38,777 nt of DNA from Caulobacterales bacterium. Lineage in GTDB: Bacteria > Pseudomonadota > Alphaproteobacteria > Caulobacterales > Caulobacteraceae. Every line of letters starts with the position of its first letter. The stretch's first letter is position 1. The stretch lies in contig CANJID010000041.1 of assembly GCA_947474395.1 (NCBI GenBank), positions 1-38,777 of the forward strand. The letters are read 5' to 3'. Below the pieces are notes generated by a model. The model saw nothing but the letters and a program-made list of their open reading frames with translations, ran no database searches and was not told the DNA's origin. Below, piece by piece: positions 17,898-25,988 of the stretch. A program made the position numbers and the translations under genes.

Positions 17898-19004
17898 ATG
17901 ACCCTCTTGAACGCGGATCTGGAGCAGCTGGCGGCGGCGGGGGACACCGCCGCTCAGTTGCGCCTCGCCGCGCGCCACGACTGCGAGGGCCGGCATACCG
18001 ATGCGATCGACTGGCTGGCCCGGGCGGCCAAGGCAGGAGACGCCAGGGCCCTGTTCGAGCTTGGCCGACGGCTGCTGACCGGCGACGACGCGCCCTGGCG
18101 ACCGGAGGCCGCGGCGGGCCTCCTGGTCGACGCCGCCGCCCGCGGCGACGCCGAGGCGGCCGCCCTGGTCTCCATCCTGGCCGGCGGCGGCTTCCACGGG
18201 CCGCAGAATTGGGCGGTCGCCTTCGACCATCTGCAACGGGCGGCGGAGCTGGGCCTACCCTCCGCCCGCGAGCAGCTTCGGCTGCTGTCCGAGGACGAGG
18301 CGCTGCGGACCGCCCCCGCCGCCGCCGACCTCTGGGGACGGCTGCGCCGGTCGATCGATCTCGGCTGGTGGACCCGCCCTGCCACAGCCGACGTGATCTG
18401 CGGCGAGCCCCTGGTGCGGACCATCACCGGCCTGGTCCCGCCCCGCATCTGCGACTGGATCACGGACCAGTCGCGGCCGAGGCTGACCCGCGCCCAGGTG
18501 CACGACCCTGAGACCGGACAGGCCATCATGGGCGAGACCCGCACCAACCGGGTCGCCAATTTCGGCCTGGTCGACACCAGCCTGCTCAACCTCCTGGTCC
18601 AGGCCCGCTTCGCCGCCGCCGCGGGCTTCCCCCTGGCGATGATGGAAGCCTTCGCGGTGCTCCACTACGCGATCGGCGAGGAGGCCAGCGAGCACTACGA
18701 CTATCTCGATCCGGACATCCCCGCCTACGCCGCCCAGATCGCCGAGATGGGCCAGAGGGTGGCGACGGGCCTGCTCTACCTCAACGACGGCTACGAGGGC
18801 GGCGAGACCGCCTTCCCGCGCCTCGGGATCGGCCACAAGGGCCGCAAGGGCGACGCCCTGATCTTCCTCGGCGTCGATCGCGCCGGCGCCCCCGACCCCC
18901 GCTCCCTGCATGCCGGGCGCGCGCCTGCCGCAGGCGAGAAGTGGGTCCTGTCGCAGTTCATGCGCACGCGCCCCCGGGTCGGCGCCGGGGCCGTGCGAAG
19001 CTGA
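17898..19004 (+). CDS. Sel1-like repeat / prolyl 4-hydroxylase-type 2OG-Fe(II) oxygenase
   Basis: A 368-residue two-part protein. Residues 1-135 are helical Sel1/TPR-like repeats (WLARAAKAGDARALFELGRR and HLQRAAELGLPSAREQL). Residues 175-360 are a P4Hc-type 2-oxoglutarate dioxygenase: iron ligands His266 and Asp268 (SEHYDY), distal His338 (SLHAGRAP) and the 2-oxoglutarate-binding Lys about 348 (GEKWVLSQF). LLYLNDGYEGGETAFPRLG is a family hallmark. It should hydroxylate a protein or peptide in the cytosol; no signal peptide is seen. Genes of this type are often found beside TonB receptors in Caulobacterales, as here. The substrate is unknown. Catalytic residues are complete. Confidence 0.9.
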   Translation: MTLLNADLEQLAAAGDTAAQLRLAARHDCEGRHTDAIDWLARAAKAGDARALFELGRRLLTGDDAPWRPEAAAGLLVDAAARGDAEAAALVSILAGGGFHGPQNWAVAFDHLQRAAELGLPSAREQLRLLSEDEALRTAPAAADLWGRLRRSIDLGWWTRPATADVICGEPLVRTITGLVPPRICDWITDQSRPRLTRAQVHDPETGQAIMGETRTNRVANFGLVDTSLLNLLVQARFAAAAGFPLAMMEAFAVLHYAIGEEASEHYDYLDPDIPAYAAQIAEMGQRVATGLLYLNDGYEGGETAFPRLGIGHKGRKGDALIFLGVDRAGAPDPRSLHAGRAPAAGEKWVLSQFMRTRPRVGAGAVRS

Positions 19005-19063
19005 CGGACCGTCGCGCCGCAGCGCCGCTGCCACCGGCGTGAATCCGGTGTATGGAGCGGAGC

Positions 19064-19540
19064 ATGATCTCGAAACGTCAGCTCCTTGCCGGCGCGGCCG
19101 CCGGCGCCGCCCTGCCCTTCCTGGCGCGGGCCGCCTCCAACGGCCCGGCCTTCGAGGTCGTGCATACCCAGTCGGAATGGAAGAAGCTGCTGACGGCCAG
19201 GCAGTTCCAGGTCCTGCGCCTGAGCGCCACCGAGGCCCCCTTTTCCAGCCCGCTCTTGGAAGAGCACCGCAAGGGCCTCTTCACCTGCGCCGGGTGCGAC
19301 CGGGACCTCTATTCCTCGACCACCAAGTACGAGAGCGAGACCGGCTGGCCGAGTTTCTGGCAGCCCCTCCCCGGCGCCGTCGGGACCACGCGGGACATCT
19401 CGCTGGGAGACGACCGGACCGCCGTCCATTGCAGCCGCTGCGGCGGGCATCTGGGCCATGTATTCCAGGACGGACCGAGGCCCACGGGCCTGCGCTACTG
19501 CATGAACGGCGTAGCCTTGACGTTCCGACCCGGCGCATAA
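19064..19540 (+). CDS. msrB: Peptide-methionine (R)-S-oxide reductase, exported
   Basis: MsrB reduces methionine-R-sulfoxide in proteins. The 158-residue product has an N-terminal signal (residues 1-24, SKRQLLAGAAAGAALPFLARA; Lys-Arg rather than twin Arg), two zinc CxxC pairs (CAGC and CSRC), then GGHLGHVFQDGP and the catalytic Cys146 in RYCMNG. An export signal suggests periplasmic repair, fitting the neighbouring PQQ enzymes that work in the same compartment. ATG 19064 is preferred over ATG 19052 because GGAG lies five bases before it. A 6-bp hairpin (CACCGG 19032-19037 with CCGGTG 19045-19050) sits just upstream. The PQQ dehydrogenase gene follows after 42 bp. Confidence 0.93.
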   Translation: MISKRQLLAGAAAGAALPFLARAASNGPAFEVVHTQSEWKKLLTARQFQVLRLSATEAPFSSPLLEEHRKGLFTCAGCDRDLYSSTTKYESETGWPSFWQPLPGAVGTTRDISLGDDRTAVHCSRCGGHLGHVFQDGPRPTGLRYCMNGVALTFRPGA

Positions 19541-19582
19541 ACAACCCTTACAAACCAATTCAGAGACTGCCGGAGACGCCTC

Positions 19583-20923
19583 ATGAGCTCAGTCACGCGC
19601 CTGCTGATGATGCTGGCCACGGCCGCTGTCATCCCCGCATCCATCGCCCTGGCCGCGGAGCCTGCGGGGCCGCCGCCTGCGTCCCCGGTCCAGGCCACCC
19701 AGGTCCCCCAGGCGCCCCCGCCCCGCGGCGGGGCCGCCGCGCCGATCCCGGCGCTGCGCCTGGTGGAAGGCCAGCCGATCGAGCTGCGCGTTCCTGAACT
19801 CGCCACCGACAAGCCGGCCTTCGTCGGCCAGACCCGCGCGCCCTACCACGCCACCACCGCCGTCAACGTCGCGGTCATCACCGACCAGCTGAAGGCACCC
19901 TGGGCCCTGCAGTTCCTCTCGGGGGGCCGCATGCTGGTCACCCAGAAGAACGGGACCATGCTCATCGTCGACGCCAAGGGCACCGTCTCCGCCCCTATCT
20001 CCGGCGTGCCCGCGGTCAACTTCCAGGGCCAGGTCGGCCTGCTGGACGTGGTGCTGGACAACAATTACGCCCGCAACAAGCGCATCTTCTTCAGCTACAG
20101 CGAGAACGTCGGCCCGGGGCCCGATGCGTTCACCCGCATCGTCATGGCCAGCGCCAGCCTCGACGAGGCCAAGCTCGCCCTCTCCAACGTGAAGGTGATC
20201 TACCGCAACAACTCCGAGCTGCCGCGCAACCCGAACAGCGCCAACCAGGGCGGCCGTATCGTCATGGCCAAGGACGGCAACCTGTTCATGACCGTGGGCG
20301 ACCGCTCCCTGTCCCCGCCCTGGGACATGGCCCAGCGCCCCGACACCGGGCTCGGCAAGATCATCCGCATCACGCCCGAGGGCGCGCCGGCCCCCGGCAA
20401 CCCCTACCTGAACAAAGCCGGCTATCTGCCTGAAATCTATTCCTTCGGGCACCGCAGCCAGGAAGGCCTGGCCCTCGATGCGTCCGGTCAGCTGTGGGAA
20501 ACCGAGCACGGCCCGCGCGGCGGCGATGAGCTCAACATGATCCAGTCCGGCAAGAACTACGGCTGGCCGGTGATCGTGCACGGGATCGACTACCCGGGGC
20601 CGATGATCAACGGCGGCTTCACCGAAAAGCCCGGCTATGAGCAGGCCGCCTACTACTGGGATCCGGTCATCGCCCCCTCGGGCCTGGCCTTCTACAACGC
20701 CAACCTGTTCCCGGCGTGGAAGGGCAGCGTCCTGGTCGGCAGCCTCGGCCGCCAGATGCTGGACCGCCTGACCCTGGTCAACGGCCGGGTCGTCAACGAA
20801 GAACCCCTGCTGCTCGACCAGAAGGCCCGCATCCGCGACGTGCGGGTCGGCCCCGACGGCGCGGTCTACGTCCTCACCGACGCCGCCAACAACGCCAAGC
20901 TCCTGAAGCTCACGCCGAAGTAG
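19583..20923 (+). CDS. PQQ-dependent sugar dehydrogenase (soluble GDH/Asd type), exported
   Basis: This 446-residue periplasmic protein has a signal peptide (1-24), a Pro-rich stretch to about 50 and a six-bladed propeller of the soluble glucose/aldose sugar dehydrogenase family. Landmarks are APWALQFLSGGRMLVTQKNG, LLDVVLDNNY, GRIVMAKDGNLFMTVGDRS, GHRSQEGLALDASGQLWETEHG and PRGGDELNMIQSGKNYGWPV. Such enzymes oxidise aldoses with PQQ and calcium. At the place of the general base (His144 in the Acinetobacter enzyme, in HQSGR) this protein has NQGGR, so Asn replaces His; activity is therefore uncertain. GGAGACG precedes the ATG. The gene may be co-transcribed with msrB and ends 10 bp from a convergent gene. 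Confidence 0.9.
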   Translation: MSSVTRLLMMLATAAVIPASIALAAEPAGPPPASPVQATQVPQAPPPRGGAAAPIPALRLVEGQPIELRVPELATDKPAFVGQTRAPYHATTAVNVAVITDQLKAPWALQFLSGGRMLVTQKNGTMLIVDAKGTVSAPISGVPAVNFQGQVGLLDVVLDNNYARNKRIFFSYSENVGPGPDAFTRIVMASASLDEAKLALSNVKVIYRNNSELPRNPNSANQGGRIVMAKDGNLFMTVGDRSLSPPWDMAQRPDTGLGKIIRITPEGAPAPGNPYLNKAGYLPEIYSFGHRSQEGLALDASGQLWETEHGPRGGDELNMIQSGKNYGWPVIVHGIDYPGPMINGGFTEKPGYEQAAYYWDPVIAPSGLAFYNANLFPAWKGSVLVGSLGRQMLDRLTLVNGRVVNEEPLLLDQKARIRDVRVGPDGAVYVLTDAANNAKLLKLTPK

Positions 20924-20933
20924 GAAGCGACGC

Positions 20934-21962
20934 TCAAGGAGCCGTCGGCGCGGTCACAGCCGGCGCCGACGGCTCTATGTCCTTGGCCTGGAAGCGAATG
21001 GGGACACGCAGGTGCGCCCCCTCCGTCGGCAAGCCTTCCGCCGTCCACGGATTGGTGACCATGGCCTGGGCCAGTTGAATGGCCGAGACCCCGAAATCGA
21101 CGCCTGCCGGTTCTTCAGACACCGGCGTGCAGGCCGTCAGCTTTCCACCCTGGCCTACCGTGCAATCCACCATCCCCCGTCCCGTATTCAGGCCGGCCGC
21201 CGTGGCCTTGTTCGGAAAGGCGCCCAGGAGCGCTTCGGACGTCAGGGTGTGAGTCCAGTCGGCTTTTGGGAGGTAGCGAGGGGCTGCGGCCGTTGCGGCC
21301 GGCGTGAACTGGAAGGTCACGTCCACGCGGAGATCGAGCAGCGCCACCTGATCCTGATCGCCGACGATCGCCTTGAACTTGGGCAAGAGCGACTGGGCGG
21401 CCGCCAGGAAATCCCGATCCGCCCCGCCAGCCTCCGAAGGCTTGCAGCCGTTAAGCCGACCGTTCTGGAACACGGCGCATCTCAGCACCACCTTGCCCGA
21501 TCGCCCCTTGGCAAGCGCATCCTTCGGATAGGCCGCCGCCACGTCCGCCGAGGTCGGGGCCTCATCCCACAGCAGGTTCTTGGCGAGCCGTTGCTGGACC
21601 TCGATGGTGCCTTTGTCTCCATACCAGGAGAAGGGGACGGTGATCGCCGCGCCGCCCACCGGCTTGCCGTCCAACATCTGGGGCCGCATGCGGAATTTCG
21701 ACGCGAGCGACAGGGTGGACTTGCCGAAGCCGAGGTTCGGCGGCGACTCCTTGATGATGGAGCAGTCCGTCAGCACGCCCTCAACCGTCACCGTACATTT
21801 CATCCAGACCTGCGCGCCCTCCTTGTGGGCGCCGACGGGGCGCGCGATTTGCCTTTCCGCCTCCGTGGGGATCCTTATCCATGCGGGCGGCGTGACGACC
21901 GCCGCAAGAGCCGGCGCCGCCAGCAAGCCGGACACGGCGATCGCGAGACACGTTAGGCGCAT
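20934..21962 (-). CDS. Exported protein with three TonB_C-like modules
   Basis: A 342-residue protein with a signal peptide (MRLTCLAIAVSGLLAAPALA) and three repeated modules that resemble the TonB C-terminal domain. Each has a C-x10-C hairpin: CTVTVEGVLTDC, CAVFQNGRLNGC and CTVGQGGKLTAC, followed by FGKSTLSLASKFRMRPQ-type helix-strand segments. It lacks the cytoplasmic start, membrane anchor and Pro-rich spacer of true TonB, so it cannot energise receptors like TonB; a periplasmic binding role is inference. ATG 21962 follows GGGGAGGGG by about eight bases and is preferred over an upstream in-frame ATG. It is convergent with the sugar dehydrogenase, with a 13-bp hairpin inside its 3' end. Confidence 0.8.
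   Translation of the reverse strand: MRLTCLAIAVSGLLAAPALAAVVTPPAWIRIPTEAERQIARPVGAHKEGAQVWMKCTVTVEGVLTDCSIIKESPPNLGFGKSTLSLASKFRMRPQMLDGKPVGGAAITVPFSWYGDKGTIEVQQRLAKNLLWDEAPTSADVAAAYPKDALAKGRSGKVVLRCAVFQNGRLNGCKPSEAGGADRDFLAAAQSLLPKFKAIVGDQDQVALLDLRVDVTFQFTPAATAAAPRYLPKADWTHTLTSEALLGAFPNKATAAGLNTGRGMVDCTVGQGGKLTACTPVSEEPAGVDFGVSAIQLAQAMVTNPWTAEGLPTEGAHLRVPIRFQAKDIEPSAPAVTAPTAP
20939..20975. terminator. Perfect 13-bp hairpin between convergent genes, within the coding end
   Basis: GAGCCGTCGGCGC (20939-20951) pairs fully with GCGCCGACGGCTC (20963-20975) around an 11-base loop. It begins 15 bp after the sugar dehydrogenase stop and lies in the last codons of the convergent TonB_C-like gene, so it can serve as a bidirectional terminator. 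Confidence 0.65.
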
Positions 21963-22024
21963 AAGGGCGTCCCCTCCCCGAGACCCCTCCATTCAAACCT
22001 GACGTTGAGCGGGCGCCAAGTCCG

Positions 22025-22513
22025 CTACAGCCGCGCGTAGGCGTCCTTGTCGAAATAGTCCTCGCCGGGGGCGTAGCGGCGGCCCGGCGTCTCGTCCGGC
22101 TCGGGCCCGCCTTCGGCCGCGGCGTCGAAGATGATCTCGAGCTGCACGCCGCTCGGGTCCATGACGAAAATCTGCCAGAGCCCGACCCCCGGCACGATAG
22201 CCTCGCGCCAGGGCAGGCCCGCCGCCTGGATCCGCGCCAGCATGTCGTGGAAGCCTACCGCCGTCAGCGAGATGTGGTCGATGGCGCCGGTGCCGTGGGC
22301 GTGACCGCCGTCGCGCTCCAGGGCCGGAGCCCCGCCGTAGATGTGGAAAATGGCCTCCCCCGCCGGCGTCGGCACGGCCAGCCAGGCGCCGGGAAAACCC
22401 AGGTCAGGACGCGGCGCCTCGCGGCAACCCAGCACCTGCTTGTAGAACCGTACCGTCTTCTCGAGGTCGGCGGTCTTGATGGCGACGTGGAAAAGACCGG
22501 TCAGGACCGCCAC
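22025..22513 (-). CDS. VOC (glyoxalase/dioxygenase superfamily) protein
   Basis: A 162-residue single VOC protein: two beta-alpha-beta-beta-beta modules, the first starting LTGLFHVAIKTADLEKTVRFYKQVLG, the second AIDHISLTAVGFHDMLARIQ and ending IFVMDPSGVQLEIIFD. His8 (FHVAIK), His in IDHISL and Glu in LEIIF are at the usual metal-ligand places. The reaction cannot be told from sequence: extradiol cleavage, isomerisation and lyase activities all occur in this fold. It lies 12 bp after the TauD-type dioxygenase on the same strand, so the two probably serve one pathway. Confidence 0.88.
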   Translation of the reverse strand: MAVLTGLFHVAIKTADLEKTVRFYKQVLGCREAPRPDLGFPGAWLAVPTPAGEAIFHIYGGAPALERDGGHAHGTGAIDHISLTAVGFHDMLARIQAAGLPWREAIVPGVGLWQIFVMDPSGVQLEIIFDAAAEGGPEPDETPGRRYAPGEDYFDKDAYARL

Positions 22514-22525
22514 GAATATTCCTTC

Positions 22526-23575
22526 CTATTCAGCCGCTTCGACGGCGGCCTTCATGCGATCTTCCAGCACGCCGGTCTTGGCGTAGTGGATCGCCGGCTC
22601 CCCCGCCTCATGGATGCGGTCCATGGCGCGGGCGCGCTCGTTGAAGCTGGGGTGCATGGCCCGCCCGCCTTCCGGCACGTTCAGCCACAGGCGTAGCAGG
22701 AGGCGCTTCTGCTCCGGCGCATCGTGGAACTGCGTGCGCGAATGCAGGACCATGAAGTTGTGCCAGAAGAACATCTCCCCCGGCTCCAGCATGAAGTCGG
22801 CGCGCACGTCCGGCCGCGTGGAGACCTCGGCGAAGAAGTCCTGCGCCTCCACGAGGTCCGCAGGCAGGTCCACCCCCATCTGCTTGGCGGCGGCGCGCTG
22901 GAACAGGCCGTGGGAATAGCAGCTGACCACCCCATCGACGTTGCAGAACACCGGCACCTTCTCAGCCGATATCGCCCCCGTGCCGGCGGACTCGTGGAAG
23001 AAGCCTTCGTAGAGCGCCTTGAGCAGCTCCGGTCGCTCGCGCTGGATCACGTTGTGGATGGCCAGACTCGACACCGCCCCGCTCATCCCACCCTCCGGCG
23101 CCTTGCGGAAGGAGGCCAGGCTGAGGATTTCATGGAAGTCGGTGTGGGAACGCAGCTCCACATCCATCAGGTAACCGCGCCCCGTGGGGTTGTGCTCTTC
23201 CTTCTGCACGTGACCGATCTTGTCCCGGCGGTAGCTCTGCACCGCCCCCTGCCCCAGGTGCGTGCCCAGACCCCAGTAGATGCGGCTGTAGTCCTCCAGG
23301 CTGGTCTTCGACATGTCGAGGCCGGCCAGGATGATCGCGGCCTTGCCGTGCATGATCTCGTGGCGCGCGCCCTTCATCATGTCGTTGATCAGCGGATGGT
23401 CGAAGTCGGCGCGGGTGACGTCGGAGGGCGCCAGATGCCGGGTCTTCTCGACCAACTCCCGCAGGGCCGCCACGTGGTCGGCCCCCATCCGGTGCATCAG
23501 CCCTTCCTTGCCGCCGATCTCGGCGCTGGTCCAGGCGCTGGGGTGGTCGATCTGGCGGTCCAGGATCGGGTTCAT
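22526..23575 (-). CDS. TauD/TfdA family 2-oxoglutarate dioxygenase
   Basis: A 349-residue member of the TauD/TfdA group. The iron motif HTD is at residues 144-146 (ELRSHTDFHEI), with the likely distal His at 278 (VLHSRTQFHD) and a following basic segment (KRLLLRLWLNVPEG) supplying the 2-oxoglutarate Arg. LEPGEMFFWHNFMVLHSR is typical. Substrate is unknown; relatives act on taurine, phenoxyacetates, carnitine precursors and other small acids. ATG 23575 is chosen because GAGGAAAG precedes it; a GTG at 23587 lies upstream. It is first in an operon with the VOC protein and divergent from the quinoprotein gene, with 136 bp between. Confidence 0.88.
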   Translation of the reverse strand: MNPILDRQIDHPSAWTSAEIGGKEGLMHRMGADHVAALRELVEKTRHLAPSDVTRADFDHPLINDMMKGARHEIMHGKAAIILAGLDMSKTSLEDYSRIYWGLGTHLGQGAVQSYRRDKIGHVQKEEHNPTGRGYLMDVELRSHTDFHEILSLASFRKAPEGGMSGAVSSLAIHNVIQRERPELLKALYEGFFHESAGTGAISAEKVPVFCNVDGVVSCYSHGLFQRAAAKQMGVDLPADLVEAQDFFAEVSTRPDVRADFMLEPGEMFFWHNFMVLHSRTQFHDAPEQKRLLLRLWLNVPEGGRAMHPSFNERARAMDRIHEAGEPAIHYAKTGVLEDRMKAAVEAAE

Positions 23576-23711
23576 GGCTTTCCTCACGCGCTATGCCCGG
23601 GACGGCGTCCGCCGTCGGTTATCGCCGCCAACATAGACGACCTGCCCTCCACCTTGTAGCTGTTGGAGAGGAGCCGTTCCATCAGAGAGCGGGCCACCGA
23701 GGATCGGGAAT

Positions 23712-25808
23712 ATGTTCAGGATGCGAACCGTGTTCGTCGCCCTCGCCGCCGTCGCGGCCATGGGTCTTGTCGGCTGCTCGAAGGCGCGGGGGCCCGCGGA
23801 CGTGGACGGCGCCCGCATCCAGGCCGCGGACAAGGAGCCCGGCAACTGGATGAGCAATGGGCGCACCTACGACGAGCAGCGCTTCAGCCCCCTGACCAAG
23901 ATCAACGATACGAACGCCGGCCAGCTGGGCCTCGCCTGGTCCTACGACCTCGACACCAACCGCGGCCAGGAAGCCACCCCCATCGTGGTGGACGGGGTCA
24001 TGTACGTCTCCACCGCCTGGTCCAAGGTGAAGGCCTTCGACGCGGCCACCGGCGCCCTGCTCTGGGCCTACGACCCGCAGGTCCCCGGAGAGTGGGGCTG
24101 GAAAGCCTGCTGCGACGTGGTCAACCGCGGCGTCGCCGTCTGGAAGGGCCGGGTCTATGTCGGCACCATCGACGGGCGCCTCGTCGCCCTCGACGCCAAG
24201 ACCGGCAAGCCCGTCTTCGACGTCTCCACCATCGACAAGACCAAGTCGATGTCGATCACCGGCGCCCCGCGCATCATAAAGGGCCTGGTGCTGATCGGCA
24301 TGGCCGGGGGCGAATACGGCGTCCGCGGCTTCATCTCGGCCTATGACGCGCAGACCGGCGCGCTGAAGTGGCGCTTCTACACCGTGCCCGGCGACCCCTC
24401 GAAGCCGTTCGAGAACAAGGCCATGGAGATGGCCGCAAAGACCTGGCGCGGGGAATGGTGGAAGTGGGGCGGGGGCGGCACCGTCTGGGACGCCATCGTC
24501 TACGACCCGGCCCTGGACCTGATCTACTTCGGCACCGACAACGGCGATCCCTGGAACAAGAAGCTCCGCAGCCCCGGCGTCTCGGACGACCTCTTCCTCA
24601 CCTCCATCCTGGCTGTGAAGGCCGACACCGGCGAGTACGTCTGGCACTTCCAGGTCAATCCCGGCGACGAGTGGGACTATTCGGCGGTCCAGCCGATGAT
24701 CCTGGCGGACATCTCCATCGGCGGCGCCCCCCGCAAGGTGCTGATGCAGGCGCCCAAGAACGGCTTCTTCTACGTGCTCGATCGCACCAACGGGAAGCTG
24801 ATCTCGGCCAAGGCGATCACGCCCATGAATTGGGCCACCGGCATCGACGCCAACGGCCGCCCCATCGAGAACCCGCAGTCCCGCTACACCCTCACCGGCA
24901 AGCCTTTCTGGGGCACGCCGGGGCCCGCGGGCGCCCACGCCTGGAACCCCATGGCCTTCAGCCCCAAGACCGGGCTCGTCTACATTCCGGTGCAGGAGAC
25001 CATCTTCCCCTACGTGCCGTTCAAGGACTTCGAGAAGAAGCCCATGGGCTTCAACATCGGCGTGGACCTGGCGGGCGACGCCGGGGCGCCGGACATCAAG
25101 GCTATCGGGACGGCCGGCAACAAGGGCTACCTCCTGGCCTGGAACCCGGCGACCCAGACCCAGGCCTGGCGGGTGGACCTGCCGGGGCCGGCCAACGGCG
25201 GGGTGCTCGCCACCGCGGGCAACCTGGTGGTCCAGGGCGACGTGATCGGAAACTTCGCCGCCTATCGCGCCGACTCAGGCGCCAAGCTCTGGTCCATGCC
25301 GGTGCAGGGCGCGGTGATGGCCGCCCCGGTGACCTATGAGGTCAAGGGCGATCAATATATCGCCGTGCTCTCCGGCTTCGGCGGCGCCACGGGCCTGTCG
25401 GCCCCCGACAACGGCATGGGGATCCGCAACGTCAGCCGCGTGCTGGTGTTCAAGCTCGGCGGGGCCGCCAAGCTCTCCGAACGGCCTGTCGTCGCCAAGA
25501 CTCTCGCCCCGCCGCCGCTGACGGCCACGCCCCAGGACATCGCCGCCGGCTCCGAGCTCTACGGCCGCTACTGCGCCGTCTGCCACGCGGCCGGCGCCGC
25601 CTCGACCGGGATCGTGCCGGACCTGCGCTACTCCGACGCCCTGAAGGACGACAGCTTCTTCGACATCGTCCTCGGCGGAGCCCTGAAGGCCAACGGCATG
25701 GCCTCCTGGTCGGCGGTGCTGGACAAGCCCCATGCCGAGCTGATCCGCGGCTACCTGATCAGCCGCGCCCACGACCGGCAGGCCGAGCTGGCCAAGGCGG
25801 CGAAATAG
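23712..25808 (+). CDS. PQQ-dependent quinohaemoprotein alcohol dehydrogenase, lipoprotein
   Basis: This 698-residue enzyme oxidises alcohols in the periplasm and passes electrons to cytochrome c. It has a lipoprotein signal with lipobox LVGC (about residue 18-21), an eight-bladed PQQ propeller with adjacent Cys133-Cys134 (ACCDVVNRG) that stack on PQQ, YFGTDNGDPWNKK, DDLFLTSILAVKADTGEYVWHFQ and GDEWDYSAVQP, then a C-terminal cytochrome c domain with haem motif CAVCH (621-625) and a likely Met ligand in NGMASW. The build matches type I/II quinohaemoprotein alcohol dehydrogenases. No pqq synthesis genes are in the window. It is transcribed alone and divergent from the TauD-type gene. Confidence 0.95.
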   Translation: MFRMRTVFVALAAVAAMGLVGCSKARGPADVDGARIQAADKEPGNWMSNGRTYDEQRFSPLTKINDTNAGQLGLAWSYDLDTNRGQEATPIVVDGVMYVSTAWSKVKAFDAATGALLWAYDPQVPGEWGWKACCDVVNRGVAVWKGRVYVGTIDGRLVALDAKTGKPVFDVSTIDKTKSMSITGAPRIIKGLVLIGMAGGEYGVRGFISAYDAQTGALKWRFYTVPGDPSKPFENKAMEMAAKTWRGEWWKWGGGGTVWDAIVYDPALDLIYFGTDNGDPWNKKLRSPGVSDDLFLTSILAVKADTGEYVWHFQVNPGDEWDYSAVQPMILADISIGGAPRKVLMQAPKNGFFYVLDRTNGKLISAKAITPMNWATGIDANGRPIENPQSRYTLTGKPFWGTPGPAGAHAWNPMAFSPKTGLVYIPVQETIFPYVPFKDFEKKPMGFNIGVDLAGDAGAPDIKAIGTAGNKGYLLAWNPATQTQAWRVDLPGPANGGVLATAGNLVVQGDVIGNFAAYRADSGAKLWSMPVQGAVMAAPVTYEVKGDQYIAVLSGFGGATGLSAPDNGMGIRNVSRVLVFKLGGAAKLSERPVVAKTLAPPPLTATPQDIAAGSELYGRYCAVCHAAGAASTGIVPDLRYSDALKDDSFFDIVLGGALKANGMASWSAVLDKPHAELIRGYLISRAHDRQAELAKAAK

Positions 25809-25988
25809 GCCGCGCCTGGAAAGCCGCCGTCTCGCGGTTGAGGCGGCGGCCGCACGGAAACCAGTGGTTGCAGCCAAGCTGGGCCCTGCCGTCCAAGCTG
25901 AGCAGTAGCCGTAGTTTTTTCCTGTCCGGCTAACGGTTTCTTCGTCCTGTCCGAATAGGCTCCCGCAATCGACGGTGGGGCCGACTGA

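Noticed and set aside
25921..25953. Two CCTGTCCG direct repeats before the GGDEF-EAL gene, considered as an operator
   Set aside because: They are short, GC-rich and 25 bp apart with no known regulator match; noted in the gene entry only.
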